64,000 nucleotides of DNA from assembly GCF_026239695.1 (NCBI RefSeq), contig NZ_JAPIVS010000002.1:496001-560000 (forward strand), given 5' to 3'. The notes below the pieces were generated by a model. That model did not search any database, had not been told where the DNA came from, and saw only the letters and a list, made by a program, of their open reading frames with translations. Both the position numbers and the translations under genes were made by a program. This DNA is from Pedobacter sp. MC2016-15. Lineage in GTDB: Bacteria; Bacteroidota; Bacteroidia; Sphingobacteriales; Sphingobacteriaceae. Within the stretch, counting starts at the first letter, position 1; every line of letters begins with the position of its first letter. This document shows positions 8,987 through 18,432 of the stretch, in pieces.

Positions 8987-9964
8987 TTGATCTCCAAATA
9001 TAAAGGTATATTTTCCAATGTTCTGAAAGTCGCAATTGTTGCCTTTACCTTCTGGTTCATATACCGTAAACTCTCTGCAAATGCCAACCTGAAAGAATTT
9101 AAAAACATCCTGTCAGGTATCCCTGTGCCACAGATTGTGGCAGTACTGTCACTGGTAGTCCTGCTGATGTTCATCAACTGGGGGCTGGAAGCAGTGAAAT
9201 GGAAGAGGCTGCTCAGGCAAGTGGAAACCATCAGCCTCTGGCGCTCTGTGGAGTCTGTTTTCTGCGGATTAACCTGGGCGGTGTTTACGCCAAACCGCAT
9301 TGGTGAATACGGCGGAAGGGTATTCTTCTTATCCCCGAAACGACGCATTGTAGGCGTGGTAGCCATGGCGGTTGGCAACATCGGCCAGATGGTACTCACC
9401 AACATTTTTGGTGCCATTGCCGTCTGCCTGTTTATCTATCGCTTTGTCGACCTGGATTACCGTCTGGATTATGCGCTGATCGCTTTGTCGGTCATGTTCT
9501 GTACCTTCTTTCTGGTGTTCTATTTCAACATCCGCTGGCTCAACGGCATATTACTGTCGATGCGTTTCACACGCAAGTACAAGAAGTTTTACAGCATCCT
9601 GGGCAGGTATCAGAAGAAAGAACTATTACGCATATTGTCCCTTTGCCTCGCCAGATATGTAGTCTTCAGCACCCAGTATTTCATTATGTTCTACTGGCTG
9701 ATTCCAGATATCAATTATTTGGATATCCTCATGATGGTATGTATCCTGTTTTTTGTTCAGTCGACTCTCCCTTCATTGGATTTATTTGATATTGGCGTCA
9801 GAAGTGTCACTGCATCTTACTTTTTTAGCTTTGTAACCGGCCATGACGTAGCAGTTATCGCATGTACCGCAAGTATATGGCTGATAAATATTATTATTCC
9901 TGCTATATTAGGATCTTATTTCGTTTTTAAATTAAATTTTTTTGGAAGTCTTAACCGTCGTTAG
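8987..9964 (+). CDS. LPG synthase-like (UPF0104) multi-pass membrane protein
   Basis: A 325-residue protein with about eight transmembrane helices and the motif TPNRIGEYGGR near residue 102, which is the hallmark of the lysylphosphatidylglycerol synthase membrane domain (flippase part of MprF). The cytosolic aminoacyl-transferase half is absent, so it is the membrane domain only. The start is TTG at 8987; an in-frame TGA lies just upstream and the next Met is far inside. The 3' end overlaps the following GT2 gene by 23 bases, which suggests coupled translation and a shared envelope lipid or glycan role. The substrate is unknown. Confidence 0.8.
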   Translation: MISKYKGIFSNVLKVAIVAFTFWFIYRKLSANANLKEFKNILSGIPVPQIVAVLSLVVLLMFINWGLEAVKWKRLLRQVETISLWRSVESVFCGLTWAVFTPNRIGEYGGRVFFLSPKRRIVGVVAMAVGNIGQMVLTNIFGAIAVCLFIYRFVDLDYRLDYALIALSVMFCTFFLVFYFNIRWLNGILLSMRFTRKYKKFYSILGRYQKKELLRILSLCLARYVVFSTQYFIMFYWLIPDINYLDILMMVCILFFVQSTLPSLDLFDIGVRSVTASYFFSFVTGHDVAVIACTASIWLINIIIPAILGSYFVFKLNFFGSLNRR

Positions 9965-11072
9965 TTACCTGTCATCATTTTTAACCTTAATCTACCTGTT
10001 CGTTGTTTTTGGATTTATCAGAGGATGGCATAAATTAATACCCTTTCAGTACAAGGGAAAAAAAGGAGTTACCAGCGTTTCTATCATCATTGCAGCACGT
10101 AATGAAGCAGAAAGCATACACCGTACCATTGAGGCCCTGCTGGCACAGGACTATGATAAAAATCTCACAGAGATTATCTTTATCGATGATCACTCCACCG
10201 ACAATACCGCTGAGATCGTGCGCTCATATGCGGGCGTAAAATTGATTACCCTCAATGAGGACAGGGCACTCAACTCTTATAAGAAGAAAGCCATCCAGAC
10301 GGCCATAGGCCAGGCAAGGGGCAGTCTCATCATCACTACTGATGCTGATTGCAGGATGGGAACCAGCTGGCTGAAAACCATCGTTGCCTATTACGAGGAG
10401 AATGGCTTTAAGATGATCTCTTCGCCTGTGGCTTATGATGAAGAAAAGAGCTTCTTTGAAAGATCGCAGTCGCTCGAGTTTCTGTATCTGATCGGTCTCG
10501 GAGCGTCAACCATCGGCAACAATAAACCATCCACCTGTAATGGTGCCAACCTCGCCTATGAACGTGAAGCCTTTTACGAAGTAGGCGGCTTCCAGGGTAT
10601 AGACGATCTGGCTTCTGGGGATGACGAATTGTTGCTGCACAAAATTGCTGCCCGCTACAACAACCAGATTGGCTTTCTGAGAAACAGGGATGCCATTGTG
10701 TATACTCACGCTAAGCCTAATCTGAGCGAGTTCCTGCAGCAGCGCAGGCGATGGGCATCAAAAAGTACGAGGTATAAGAATAAGTCGATCATTGTCCTGG
10801 GTGTATTTATCTGGTTTTTTAACCTGAGCATCCTGCTGAACCTCCTTACAGGCATATTTTTTATTGGATTCCTGAAGATCGTTCTGATACAACTGGCACT
10901 TAAGATCCTGGTGGAGTACATCTTCCTTACCGGCGTCACCAGGTTTGCGCAAAGAACAAGCCTGCTGGTATTATTACCGGTGCTGAATGTGCTTCATGTA
11001 CTTTATATTATTTATATTGGTGTCGCCGGAAACTCGGGCAAATACAACTGGAAAGGCAGAATGGTTAAATAA
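9942..11072 (+). CDS. Family 2 glycosyltransferase, membrane-bound
   Basis: A 376-residue processive-type GT-A enzyme. An N-terminal helix precedes the nucleotide-sugar domain (VSIIIAARNEAESIH). The metal-binding DxD-like motif is TTDADC (Asp134, Asp136), followed by SGDDELLLHK and the acceptor motif QQRRRWASKS near residue 265. Two or three C-terminal helices anchor it. The start is TTG at 9942, inside the end of the upstream gene. With the neighbouring LPG synthase-like protein it may decorate or export a membrane glycolipid; the sugar is not predictable. Confidence 0.85.
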   Translation: MEVLTVVSYLSSFLTLIYLFVVFGFIRGWHKLIPFQYKGKKGVTSVSIIIAARNEAESIHRTIEALLAQDYDKNLTEIIFIDDHSTDNTAEIVRSYAGVKLITLNEDRALNSYKKKAIQTAIGQARGSLIITTDADCRMGTSWLKTIVAYYEENGFKMISSPVAYDEEKSFFERSQSLEFLYLIGLGASTIGNNKPSTCNGANLAYEREAFYEVGGFQGIDDLASGDDELLLHKIAARYNNQIGFLRNRDAIVYTHAKPNLSEFLQQRRRWASKSTRYKNKSIIVLGVFIWFFNLSILLNLLTGIFFIGFLKIVLIQLALKILVEYIFLTGVTRFAQRTSLLVLLPVLNVLHVLYIIYIGVAGNSGKYNWKGRMVK

Positions 11073-12178
11073 TGGAAAGCAATAGTCCTGCGAAAAAGAT
11101 ATGGGTACGTTTTAAAAGGAATAAACCTGCATTGGGGGGACTGATCTTTATTTTACTGCTGTTGGTGATGGGTATCCTGGGCTATGTGATCACGCCCGAC
11201 CAATCGCCGATGGCCAACTCCATGCACTTGCAGCTCAGCAACAAAAAACCGGGACGCAGCTTTCAGTTCCTGGTGGTCAGCACCAAAACACATGTGCAGA
11301 AAGCTGGCTTGCTGGAAAAGATGATGTACGGACAGGAGCCGGCCATCAAGAGTATCCCTATCACAGCTTACAGAATTTCCGGAAACCGCCTACTGGTCAA
11401 AGAATATATTGGGGATGATGAAGAAGCCGCAGAAAGCAGTTACCCTATTATCGGCAGTCCTGAAGAGTTTATCCCGAAACACATATACCGGCAGACCTTC
11501 CTGCTGGGTACGGATGGCTATGGAAGAGACCTGCTTAGCAGGCTGATCCTGGGCGTCAGGGTATCCCTTTCCGTAGGTCTGATCGCTGTGGTCATCTCCA
11601 TGAGTATTGGCGTCAGTTTGGGCGCCCTTGCCGGCTACTTCGGCGGAACTACGGATGCTGCAATCAGCTGGCTCATGAATGTCATCTGGTCGCTGCCCTC
11701 ACTGCTGCTGGTGATTGCGATTTCCTTTGCCCTGGGCAAGGGTTTCTGGCAAATATTTATCGCCGTAGGGCTTTCCACCTGGGTGGATGTGGCACGTCTG
11801 GTACGGGGTCAGGTGATGGCGATTAAGGAAGCCGAATTTGTAGAGGCTGCCCGGGCATTGGGTTTCCCGGCACAACGCATTTTACTGAAACATATCCTGC
11901 CCAATATTGCAGGCCCCATACTTGTGATAGCTTCTGCCAACTTCGCTTCGGCAATCCTGCTGGAAACAGGTCTCAGTTTTCTGGGTTTCGGGGCCCAGCC
12001 CCCTATGCCCAGCTGGGGAAGCATGATCCAGGAAAACTATGGCTATATCGTGATGGATGCCGCTTACCTCGCCATCCTGCCGGGCATGGCAATCATGCTT
12101 ACTGTATATGCCTTTAACCTGATGGCCATCGGACTGCGCGATGCCTTCGACATCAAGGCCCAAAATATTAGCGTTTAG
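11072..12178 (+). CDS. DppC/OppC-like ABC transporter permease, orphan
   Basis: A 368-residue inner-membrane permease of the oligopeptide family. The first helix is at about residues 19-39. A long extracytoplasmic segment of about 105 residues follows, much longer than usual in DppC, and then the conserved core starting at FLLGTDGYGRDLLSRL. The EAA loop that contacts the ATPase is EAARALGFPAQRILLKHILPN. The gene overlaps the GT2 stop by one base (TAATG). No partner permease, ATPase or binding protein lies nearby, so it must pair with products encoded elsewhere. Confidence 0.85.
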   Translation: MESNSPAKKIWVRFKRNKPALGGLIFILLLLVMGILGYVITPDQSPMANSMHLQLSNKKPGRSFQFLVVSTKTHVQKAGLLEKMMYGQEPAIKSIPITAYRISGNRLLVKEYIGDDEEAAESSYPIIGSPEEFIPKHIYRQTFLLGTDGYGRDLLSRLILGVRVSLSVGLIAVVISMSIGVSLGALAGYFGGTTDAAISWLMNVIWSLPSLLLVIAISFALGKGFWQIFIAVGLSTWVDVARLVRGQVMAIKEAEFVEAARALGFPAQRILLKHILPNIAGPILVIASANFASAILLETGLSFLGFGAQPPMPSWGSMIQENYGYIVMDAAYLAILPGMAIMLTVYAFNLMAIGLRDAFDIKAQNISV

Positions 12179-12188
12179 TTTTTTTTCC

Positions 12189-12196
12189 TAATTTTG
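12189..12196 (+). promoter_or_regulatory. -7 promoter element for rnhB
   Basis: TAATTTTG matches TAnnTTTG exactly and ends only 4 bases before the rnhB ATG at 12201, which implies a leaderless or nearly leaderless transcript. Confidence 0.5.
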
Positions 12197-12200
12197 TACC

Positions 12201-12812
12201 ATGCTGCTGAACTGTTTTCAACTGGAATTTTTAGAAGCTGGTTGCGATGAAGCGGGCAGGGGATGCCTTGCCGGACCAGTATTTGCTGCTGCAGTGATTC
12301 TGCCGCCTGATTTTGTTGCGGGTGAACTGAACGACTCCAAAAAGCTGACACACCAGCAGCGCGCAGCATTACGCCCCATTATCGAAAGAGAAGCGCTGGC
12401 CTGGGCCGTAGCTTCCGTAGATAACCATGAGATTGACGAAATCAATATCCTCAATGCTTCCTTCCTGGCCATGCACAGGGCGATTGAAAAACTGAGCATC
12501 CCACCGCGCTACCTGAGTATCGACGGAAACCGCTTTAAGGCTTACCCTGATATTCCGCACAGCTGCATCATCAAGGGCGATGGTAAATACCTCAACATTG
12601 CTGCTGCTTCCATACTCGCAAAAACACACCGCGATGAGTTTATGGACAACCTTTCGGATGAATATCCACACTACCAGTGGAAAAAGAACAAAGGTTACCC
12701 TACTAAGGTTCACCGTTCGGCAGCATTATTACATGGCCTTTCACCATATCATCGTAAAACTTTTAGCATCACCGATCCCGATCTGATTTTCGTTGCAGAT
12801 AATGCGCTATAA
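12201..12812 (+). CDS. rnhB: Ribonuclease HII
   Basis: A 203-residue enzyme that cuts the RNA strand of RNA-DNA hybrids and at single ribonucleotides in DNA. The catalytic acidic pair is Asp16-Glu17 in GCDEAGRGCLAGP. Further family motifs are LNDSKKLT, YLSIDGNRF and IAAASILAKTHRD. The length is normal for the family. It has its own promoter element immediately upstream. Confidence 0.97.
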   Translation: MLLNCFQLEFLEAGCDEAGRGCLAGPVFAAAVILPPDFVAGELNDSKKLTHQQRAALRPIIEREALAWAVASVDNHEIDEINILNASFLAMHRAIEKLSIPPRYLSIDGNRFKAYPDIPHSCIIKGDGKYLNIAAASILAKTHRDEFMDNLSDEYPHYQWKKNKGYPTKVHRSAALLHGLSPYHRKTFSITDPDLIFVADNAL

Positions 12813-12829
12813 TTTGTATTTTCACCTTA

Positions 12830-14032
12830 TTGAAAACGTTAATACTCAGTAACCGCGTTCCCTTTCCGCCCAATAGTGGCTATCCCATCGTAGTGTATAA
12901 CACGATCAAGGGGCTGCTCAATGTGGGTGTGGATATTACTTTGTTCAGTATTAACACCAATAAACACAGGGTAGATGTAGATGATATTTACGATCCAGTG
13001 TATGAAAGGATCCAGTTTCACTCGTTCGACCTCGATACTGAAGTCAACCTTTGGGGTGCCTTTTTCAATATCTTTTCCAACGAATCCTACAACGTGTCCC
13101 GCTTTTATGATGAGGATGCCGCCAAGCTGCTGGAGAATATCCTCCGCGAAACAGAATTCGATATCATCCAGTTTGAAGGGCTCTTTGTGGTTCCCTATCT
13201 CGAAGTGGTTAAAAATAACAGCAATGCCAAGCTGATCTACCGTGCCCACAATATTGTGTTTGATGTGTGGGAGCGGCTGGCAACTTCTGAGCGTTTTACC
13301 CCAAGGCGCAAATACCTCCAGTTTCTTGCACGCAGGCTGAAGGAGTATGAAACAGAACAGATCAACCGTTTTCACCAGATCTTTGCCATCAGTGAGCCCG
13401 ACCGCCAGGCGATCCTCCACTTTGGATGTGAAACCTGTCTGGATGTTTTTCCCGTAGCCGTGGATATGGACAGGTATGTGGTAGACCTTAAAAAAACAAG
13501 TTTCCCCACGCTGTTCCACCTGGGGGCAATGGACTACAGGCCCAATAAGGAAGGACTGGAATGGTTTATCGAGGAGATCTGGCCTGATATTGAGAAACTC
13601 AACAGTGAGCTTCGCTTTTATATTGCGGGCAAGAGCATGCAACAGCATTTCTACGACTACGATTCGGAAAACCTGGTGGTGGAAGGAGAGATCTTCGATG
13701 CCGTAGAATTTATGAACTCCAAAGCGATCATGATCGTTCCATTACTCTCCGGAAGCGGAATGCGCGTAAAGATCATTGAAGGCATGGCCATGAAGAAATG
13801 TGTGATCGCTACTACCTATGCTGCCGAGGGACTTAACTGTGAAAACGGAAAAGATATCCTCATTGCAAATACCCCGGATGAGTTTTACCGCTGTATCCTG
13901 CAGTGTGTCACACATCCCAACCGCTGGCGCGAAATCGGTGAAAATGCACGTAAAACTGCTGAACGCGACCACAATCTGATCACTGTTTCCAAAAGGATGC
14001 TCAATGTATACGAGCGGTTAGTAAATGGATAA
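12830..14032 (+). CDS. Family 4 (group 1) glycosyltransferase
   Basis: A 400-residue GT-B fold enzyme. The N-terminal acceptor domain starts with ILSNRVPFPPNSGYP, and the C-terminal domain has the donor-binding pattern VPLLSGSGMRVKIIEGMAMKK, which contains the usual conserved Glu. It starts with TTG at 12830, 17 bases after rnhB, with no nearby ATG alternative. Such enzymes build surface polysaccharide or lipooligosaccharide; donor and acceptor are not predictable. It is unrelated in sequence to the GT2 enzyme upstream. Confidence 0.85.
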   Translation: MKTLILSNRVPFPPNSGYPIVVYNTIKGLLNVGVDITLFSINTNKHRVDVDDIYDPVYERIQFHSFDLDTEVNLWGAFFNIFSNESYNVSRFYDEDAAKLLENILRETEFDIIQFEGLFVVPYLEVVKNNSNAKLIYRAHNIVFDVWERLATSERFTPRRKYLQFLARRLKEYETEQINRFHQIFAISEPDRQAILHFGCETCLDVFPVAVDMDRYVVDLKKTSFPTLFHLGAMDYRPNKEGLEWFIEEIWPDIEKLNSELRFYIAGKSMQQHFYDYDSENLVVEGEIFDAVEFMNSKAIMIVPLLSGSGMRVKIIEGMAMKKCVIATTYAAEGLNCENGKDILIANTPDEFYRCILQCVTHPNRWREIGENARKTAERDHNLITVSKRMLNVYERLVNG

Positions 14033-14040
14033 AAAATATG

Positions 14041-14049
14041 TACTTTTGC
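14041..14049 (+). promoter_or_regulatory. -7 promoter element for gcvT
   Basis: TACTTTTGC is a perfect TAnnTTTG plus C, 21 bases before the gcvT ATG at 14071. Confidence 0.5.
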
Positions 14050-14070
14050 CCAAAATCTAACCATTAAAGC

Positions 14071-15150
14071 ATGAATAATACCGCATTAACAGACAAACAC
14101 ATTTCTTTGGGCGCCAAAATGGTACCATTTGCAGGATACAATATGCCAGTTCAGTATGAAGGCATTAATGCAGAACATGCTACAGTAAGAAAAGCTGTAG
14201 GTGTATTTGATGTAAGTCATATGGGAGAGTTTATCCTCAAAGGTGAGAATGCACTGGACCTGATTCAACGCGTGATTAGTAATGATGCTTCAAAACTGTA
14301 CGATGGTAAAGTCCAGTACGCTTATCTTCCAAACGAAGAAGGTGGTATTGTGGACGACCTGCTGGTTTACAGGATAGATGAAAAAACATATATGCTGGTT
14401 GTCAATGCTTCCAATATTGAAAAAGACTGGAACTGGATCAGTAAATTTAATACTGCAGGAGTGGAGATGCACAATATCTCCGGTCAGACTTCCCTGCTGG
14501 CCGTTCAGGGTCCCAAAGCCGCTGAAGCACTGCAAAGCCTGACGGAAATTGACCTCGCCTCCATGGAATACTATACTTTTACCAAAGGGGTATTTGCAGG
14601 GGTGGAAAACGTAATCGTATCCGCTACAGGTTATACCGGTGCGGGAGGATTTGAGATCTACTGCGACAATGCACACGCAGAAACGATCTGGAATGCGGTG
14701 TTCGAAGCTGGTGCTGCTTTTGGCATCAAACCTATCGGTTTAGGTGCACGTGATACCCTCCGCCTGGAAATGGGTTTCTGCCTTTACGGAAATGATATCG
14801 ATGATACCACTTCTCCGATCGAGGCCGGTTTAGGATGGGTAACAAAATTCAGTAAGCCTTTTACCAATTCTGAAGCCCTGCAGGCAGAGAAAGAAGCAGG
14901 TGTAAAACGCAGACTGATCGGTTTTGAAATGATCGACCGTGGTATTCCGCGTCATGATTACGAAATCGTGGATGCTGCAGGAACAGTAATCGGCAAGGTA
15001 ACTTCCGGTACGCAGTCGCCCTCTCTTCAGAAAGCCATCGGCATGGGTTACGTAACCAAAGAAAATGCAAAAGAAGGAGCTGAAATCTTTATCAGCATCC
15101 GCAACAATCATATTAAAGCCAAAGTAGTAAAGTTCCCCTTTTTTAAATAA
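14071..15150 (+). CDS. gcvT: Aminomethyltransferase, glycine cleavage T protein
   Basis: A 359-residue T protein, which transfers the methylene group from the lipoyl H protein to tetrahydrofolate and releases ammonia. The family motifs are [26 protein letters not shown] (with the catalytic Asp near the N-terminus of the fold) and [19 protein letters not shown]. The length is normal. The H and P protein genes are not in this window, so the glycine cleavage system is dispersed here. Confidence 0.97.
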   Translation: MNNTALTDKHISLGAKMVPFAGYNMPVQYEGINAEHATVRKAVGVFDVSHMGEFILKGENALDLIQRVISNDASKLYDGKVQYAYLPNEEGGIVDDLLVYRIDEKTYMLVVNASNIEKDWNWISKFNTAGVEMHNISGQTSLLAVQGPKAAEALQSLTEIDLASMEYYTFTKGVFAGVENVIVSATGYTGAGGFEIYCDNAHAETIWNAVFEAGAAFGIKPIGLGARDTLRLEMGFCLYGNDIDDTTSPIEAGLGWVTKFSKPFTNSEALQAEKEAGVKRRLIGFEMIDRGIPRHDYEIVDAAGTVIGKVTSGTQSPSLQKAIGMGYVTKENAKEGAEIFISIRNNHIKAKVVKFPFFK

Positions 15151-15168
15151 TTCCGATCCTCACCTGTT

Positions 15169-15876
15169 ATGCCAAGAAAAATAGAAGTTTGTCTTACGCC
15201 CGCTCTCATAGATTTATACGCGATAGAAAACAGCATTGTAGTTGTCATTGATATCTTAAGAGCAACCTCCTCCATCGTTTATGGAATAGATAACGGAGCA
15301 GAGGCAATCATTCCAGTGGCACAGGTAGAAGATTGTTTAAATTATGCAGACAGGGGATACCTCCTGGCAGCAGAACGAAATGGGGAGGTGGTTAAAGGCT
15401 ATAACTTTGGTAATTCCCCATTTTCTTACAGTGCCGATAAGGTAGCAGGTAAAACTGTAGTGCTGACGACAACCAATGGCACCAAAGCGCTGCACCTGGC
15501 AAGAAAAGCCAGCAAAGTAGTGATAGGTTCTTTTCTGAACCTCCAGCCTTTGTGCGACTGGCTGAAGAGCCAGGATCAGGATGTGCTTTTGCTCTGTGCG
15601 GGATGGAAAGACCAGTTTAATCTCGAGGATACGATCTTCGCCGGTGCCGTAGTGCAGGAACTGCGCCCATTATTTACAGATTTTGATGACGCCGGAGTTG
15701 CTGCAGAAGATCTGTATGTGATGGCTAAAGATAACCTCAGAGCATACGTAGGTAAATCTGCGCACAGTCACCGTATGATCGCACTGAATATCGAAGAGGA
15801 TATCAAATTCTGCCTCCAGCTTAATATCTGTCAGGCCATCCCGGTACTGCAAGGCGATAAACTGGTTGCCCTTTAA
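15169..15876 (+). CDS. comB: 2-phosphosulfolactate phosphatase family protein
   Basis: A 235-residue ComB-family phosphatase with the family features VVIDILRATSSI, VLTTTNGTKAL and LLCAGWKDQFNLEDT, which carry the acidic residues for Mg2+. In archaea and some bacteria it dephosphorylates 2-phosphosulfolactate. In Bacteroidota the physiological role is less certain, but sulfolactate formation feeds sulfonolipid-type or coenzyme M-type chemistry. It is 18 bases after gcvT and its stop overlaps the convergent patatin gene by 4 bases. Confidence 0.85.
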   Translation: MPRKIEVCLTPALIDLYAIENSIVVVIDILRATSSIVYGIDNGAEAIIPVAQVEDCLNYADRGYLLAAERNGEVVKGYNFGNSPFSYSADKVAGKTVVLTTTNGTKALHLARKASKVVIGSFLNLQPLCDWLKSQDQDVLLLCAGWKDQFNLEDTIFAGAVVQELRPLFTDFDDAGVAAEDLYVMAKDNLRAYVGKSAHSHRMIALNIEEDIKFCLQLNICQAIPVLQGDKLVAL

Positions 15877-16655
15877 GACGCAATATCTTTCAGCAGCTGC
15901 TGAAACTGCTCATGATGTTTGATGGTTTTGAGGGTTTCCTCGTAGGCCAGCCAATAGATGGTTTCTGCTTTTTTCATGTCGAAAGTACTGATCTCTCCCA
16001 TGCCTTTAGGCTCGATCAGCAGGTTACAGAAAGCGGATTTCTGTTCCATATCTTTATTGATGGTCATCAGTCCCGCGCGGGACATCAGTGTGGTGATATT
16101 TGTAATGCTGCTCACCGGTTTCAGGTGATTGCAGGAAGAGCCGATGATAAAATCACAGTTGTTCAGTAAAGGCTCTACAGGAAAGTTATTCAGGATCCCC
16201 CCGTCAACATACATCTGGTTGTCGATCATGATTGGCCTGAAGATCCCGGGCAGACAGCAGGAAGCCTGGATAGCCCTGATCAGGGGACCTTTTGTAAAAT
16301 ACACCAGATTCCCCTCGCTGAAGTTTGTGGCAGCGATGGTCAGCGGGATGTGGAGATCTTCGATCTTATCTTCCGGGAAGAAGGTTTTCAGCAGGTTGGA
16401 AGTATGTTCTATCCCGATCAGTCCCAAAGAGCCTACGGCAGGCCGTATAAAGCGCAGCAGTTTGGTTTTCATAAAGACATTCAGTGCTTCTTCAGGATCC
16501 ACTCCTGCGGCATAAAAAGCCCCTACGATAGAACCGGCACTGGTGCCACTGATATGGCTGAAGGTAATACCCGCATTGATCAGCGCCTTTAATACGCCCA
16601 AATGTGCAATTCCTCTGATGCCACCGCCAGACAAAACAATTCCTACTTTCTTCAT
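15873..16655 (-). CDS. Patatin-like phospholipase
   Basis: A 260-residue cytoplasmic-type patatin with the Ser-Asp dyad. The oxyanion-hole motif is SGGGIRG (residues 9-15), the nucleophile is Ser39 in GTSAG, and the Asp lies in YVDGGILNNFPV near residue 152. There is no signal peptide and no beta-barrel domain, so it is not the outer-membrane patatin type. It would hydrolyse membrane lipids or lysophospholipids. It lies directly downstream of the gldB-like gene on the same strand. Confidence 0.9.
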   Translation of the reverse strand: MKKVGIVLSGGGIRGIAHLGVLKALINAGITFSHISGTSAGSIVGAFYAAGVDPEEALNVFMKTKLLRFIRPAVGSLGLIGIEHTSNLLKTFFPEDKIEDLHIPLTIAATNFSEGNLVYFTKGPLIRAIQASCCLPGIFRPIMIDNQMYVDGGILNNFPVEPLLNNCDFIIGSSCNHLKPVSSITNITTLMSRAGLMTINKDMEQKSAFCNLLIEPKGMGEISTFDMKKAETIYWLAYEETLKTIKHHEQFQQLLKDIAS

Positions 16656-17693
16656 CTAGGGTTCCATTTTGGGTTTATACTTTGCTCCGTTTAATATCTT
16701 TTGTGCATCCTGCTCTGCCATCAGCTGCTGCAGGCTTACCTTCGGGTTTTCGGTCATGTATTTCCTGACCATCTGCCAGCCGATCCAGATCCCTAATTTT
16801 GGTGCAGATTCGTTCTTCTCGCCCAGTCCCGGCGTAAAGGGGGCTTCGCTCAGGAACATCTGTATCTTCTGGAAATCGGTTTCAAAAAGCAGATTGTTCT
16901 GCATAAAATAGGCCCAGATGTCACCCTCATAGGCCTTACACCAGCTCAGTTGTTTATCAGTATACCCTATTTTTACGGAATCCGGTACCTGATCATTCAG
17001 CACCTGGTCCATAAAGTACAGGACCTTCCCGTTTTCTACCATCTTTGCTAGCAGGGAACGGTTTTCATCGCGCTGCGGAAACAGCTCTTCCCTGGCAAAG
17101 GTCTCTGTGATCCTGGGAACTACATAATCTGGAGTAAATCTCCTGGAAATGTACAGGGGTACACTTTTCACTATTGCCCTGTAGTACTTACTGTCTTTGC
17201 CGAGGAACATATCCAGGCCAATGCCCATATAATCATCGCCAATTGGTGTCTGTACCGAGAAGCCCGAAATAAAGGCGATAAACTTTGGCACCTTCACCTG
17301 CGGATAGTAATATTTGATGTATTTGAAAGTCTCGGTCAGTGCTTTCTCCTGTGGCTCCATTGTTTTGAATACACTATCAGCATCCCGGCTTAAGTCGGTA
17401 TAAGCCTGATCTTTATAGAGGGTAGACAGGATCGTGGCGTTGTCATACTCAGGGGTGCCCACCATCTGGTGGACGTAATCATCATAAAAAGCGGTGTATT
17501 TTTTCTGCAGGAAAACATCCGTCTGTGGGATCCCTTTTTGCTTCCCCGCAAACAGATCGCGGTCAAATCTTTCTATTTTTATATTAAGGTCGATGCCACT
17601 GACATCGGGCTTTGTTCCTTGTTTACAGGAAAAAAATGCAGTTACACTTAGAAAAATTAGATAAATTTGGAAATGTTTTACGTTATCATTCAT
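16656..17693 (-). CDS. gldB: GldB-family gliding motility lipoprotein
   Basis: I place the start at the ATG at 17693 because it gives a short basic N-terminus, a hydrophobic core and a lipobox with Cys23 (SVTAFFSC). A longer frame from 17756 would overlap the divergent gene and hide the signal. The mature protein has the GldB-like features IKIERFDRDLF near the N-terminus and YMGIGLDMFLG in the middle. GldB is required for gliding and type IX secretion in Flavobacterium, and homologues also occur in non-gliding Bacteroidota. The nadE neighbourhood fits, since gldB lies beside nadE in some Flavobacteria (recalled). Confidence 0.85.
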   Translation of the reverse strand: MNDNVKHFQIYLIFLSVTAFFSCKQGTKPDVSGIDLNIKIERFDRDLFAGKQKGIPQTDVFLQKKYTAFYDDYVHQMVGTPEYDNATILSTLYKDQAYTDLSRDADSVFKTMEPQEKALTETFKYIKYYYPQVKVPKFIAFISGFSVQTPIGDDYMGIGLDMFLGKDSKYYRAIVKSVPLYISRRFTPDYVVPRITETFAREELFPQRDENRSLLAKMVENGKVLYFMDQVLNDQVPDSVKIGYTDKQLSWCKAYEGDIWAYFMQNNLLFETDFQKIQMFLSEAPFTPGLGEKNESAPKLGIWIGWQMVRKYMTENPKVSLQQLMAEQDAQKILNGAKYKPKMEP

Positions 17694-17754
17694 TGATAAC
17701 AAATATAAGCAGATTGACTCTCGCTTCATCATCCTAAAATACATTGTACAAAGC

Positions 17755-18429
17755 ATGAAAAAATTACTAACCGGAATCTTATTTTTATTTATAACTGGCA
17801 GTGCTGTAGCACAGGGTGGATCAGAACCTTATTACGGGTTCAGACTCGGGCTGGCTGCATACCCAACTATCGGATGGACAAAACCTGAGACAGGTACCAG
17901 CAATGGGGTAAACCTGGGTTTTGCCTATGGCTTGCTGGCCGACTTCAATTTTGCTGAAAACTACAGTTTCTCCACTGGTTTAACCATCACCAGTATCAAT
18001 GGTAAATCCACAGAGATCAACCCAAGTCCATATCATAATGCCGTTGCTAACCCCAATCCTACAGCCTACGAACTTAAATATATGTTGCAGTATGTGGAGA
18101 TCCCGCTGACGCTGAAACTCAAAACTGATAAAATCGGACTGGTACGCTGGTATGGTCAGTTTGGTTTATCCAACGATTTCAACATCGGTGCAAAACAGAA
18201 CGTCTCGGTAAATAACACGAGGATCATCGACGGGCAGCATATCAAAAAAGATATCAACTTCTACCGTGCCGGACTCATTATTGGCGGCGGACTGGAATAT
18301 GATATCGCCGGCAATACCAGTGTAACCACCGGACTTACTTTTAACAACGGATTTACGGATATCTCTGATGACAAAAGCAGAAGTGTAAAAAACCACTTCA
18401 TAGGTATCAATTTTGGGGTTTTCTTTTAA
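17755..18429 (+). CDS. Outer-membrane beta-barrel protein (PorT-like fold)
   Basis: A 224-residue protein with a signal peptide ending near GSAVAQ and alternating-hydrophobic beta strands, ending in the aromatic terminus GINFGVFF as expected of an outer-membrane barrel. It fits the small eight-stranded barrels of the OMP beta-barrel type (PF13568-like), to which PorT also belongs. It lies 3 bases upstream of nadE and diverges from gldB. It could be a secretion or gliding accessory, but this is from context alone. Confidence 0.75.
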   Translation: MKKLLTGILFLFITGSAVAQGGSEPYYGFRLGLAAYPTIGWTKPETGTSNGVNLGFAYGLLADFNFAENYSFSTGLTITSINGKSTEINPSPYHNAVANPNPTAYELKYMLQYVEIPLTLKLKTDKIGLVRWYGQFGLSNDFNIGAKQNVSVNNTRIIDGQHIKKDINFYRAGLIIGGGLEYDIAGNTSVTTGLTFNNGFTDISDDKSRSVKNHFIGINFGVFF

Positions 18430-18432
18430 AAG

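Noticed and set aside
12839..13648. 269-codon minus-strand frame
   Set aside because: It is antisense to a clear GT4 glycosyltransferase and has no recognisable domain.
17694..17756. Longer N-terminus for the GldB-like protein
   Set aside because: It would overlap the divergent barrel gene and place the lipobox signal inside the protein.
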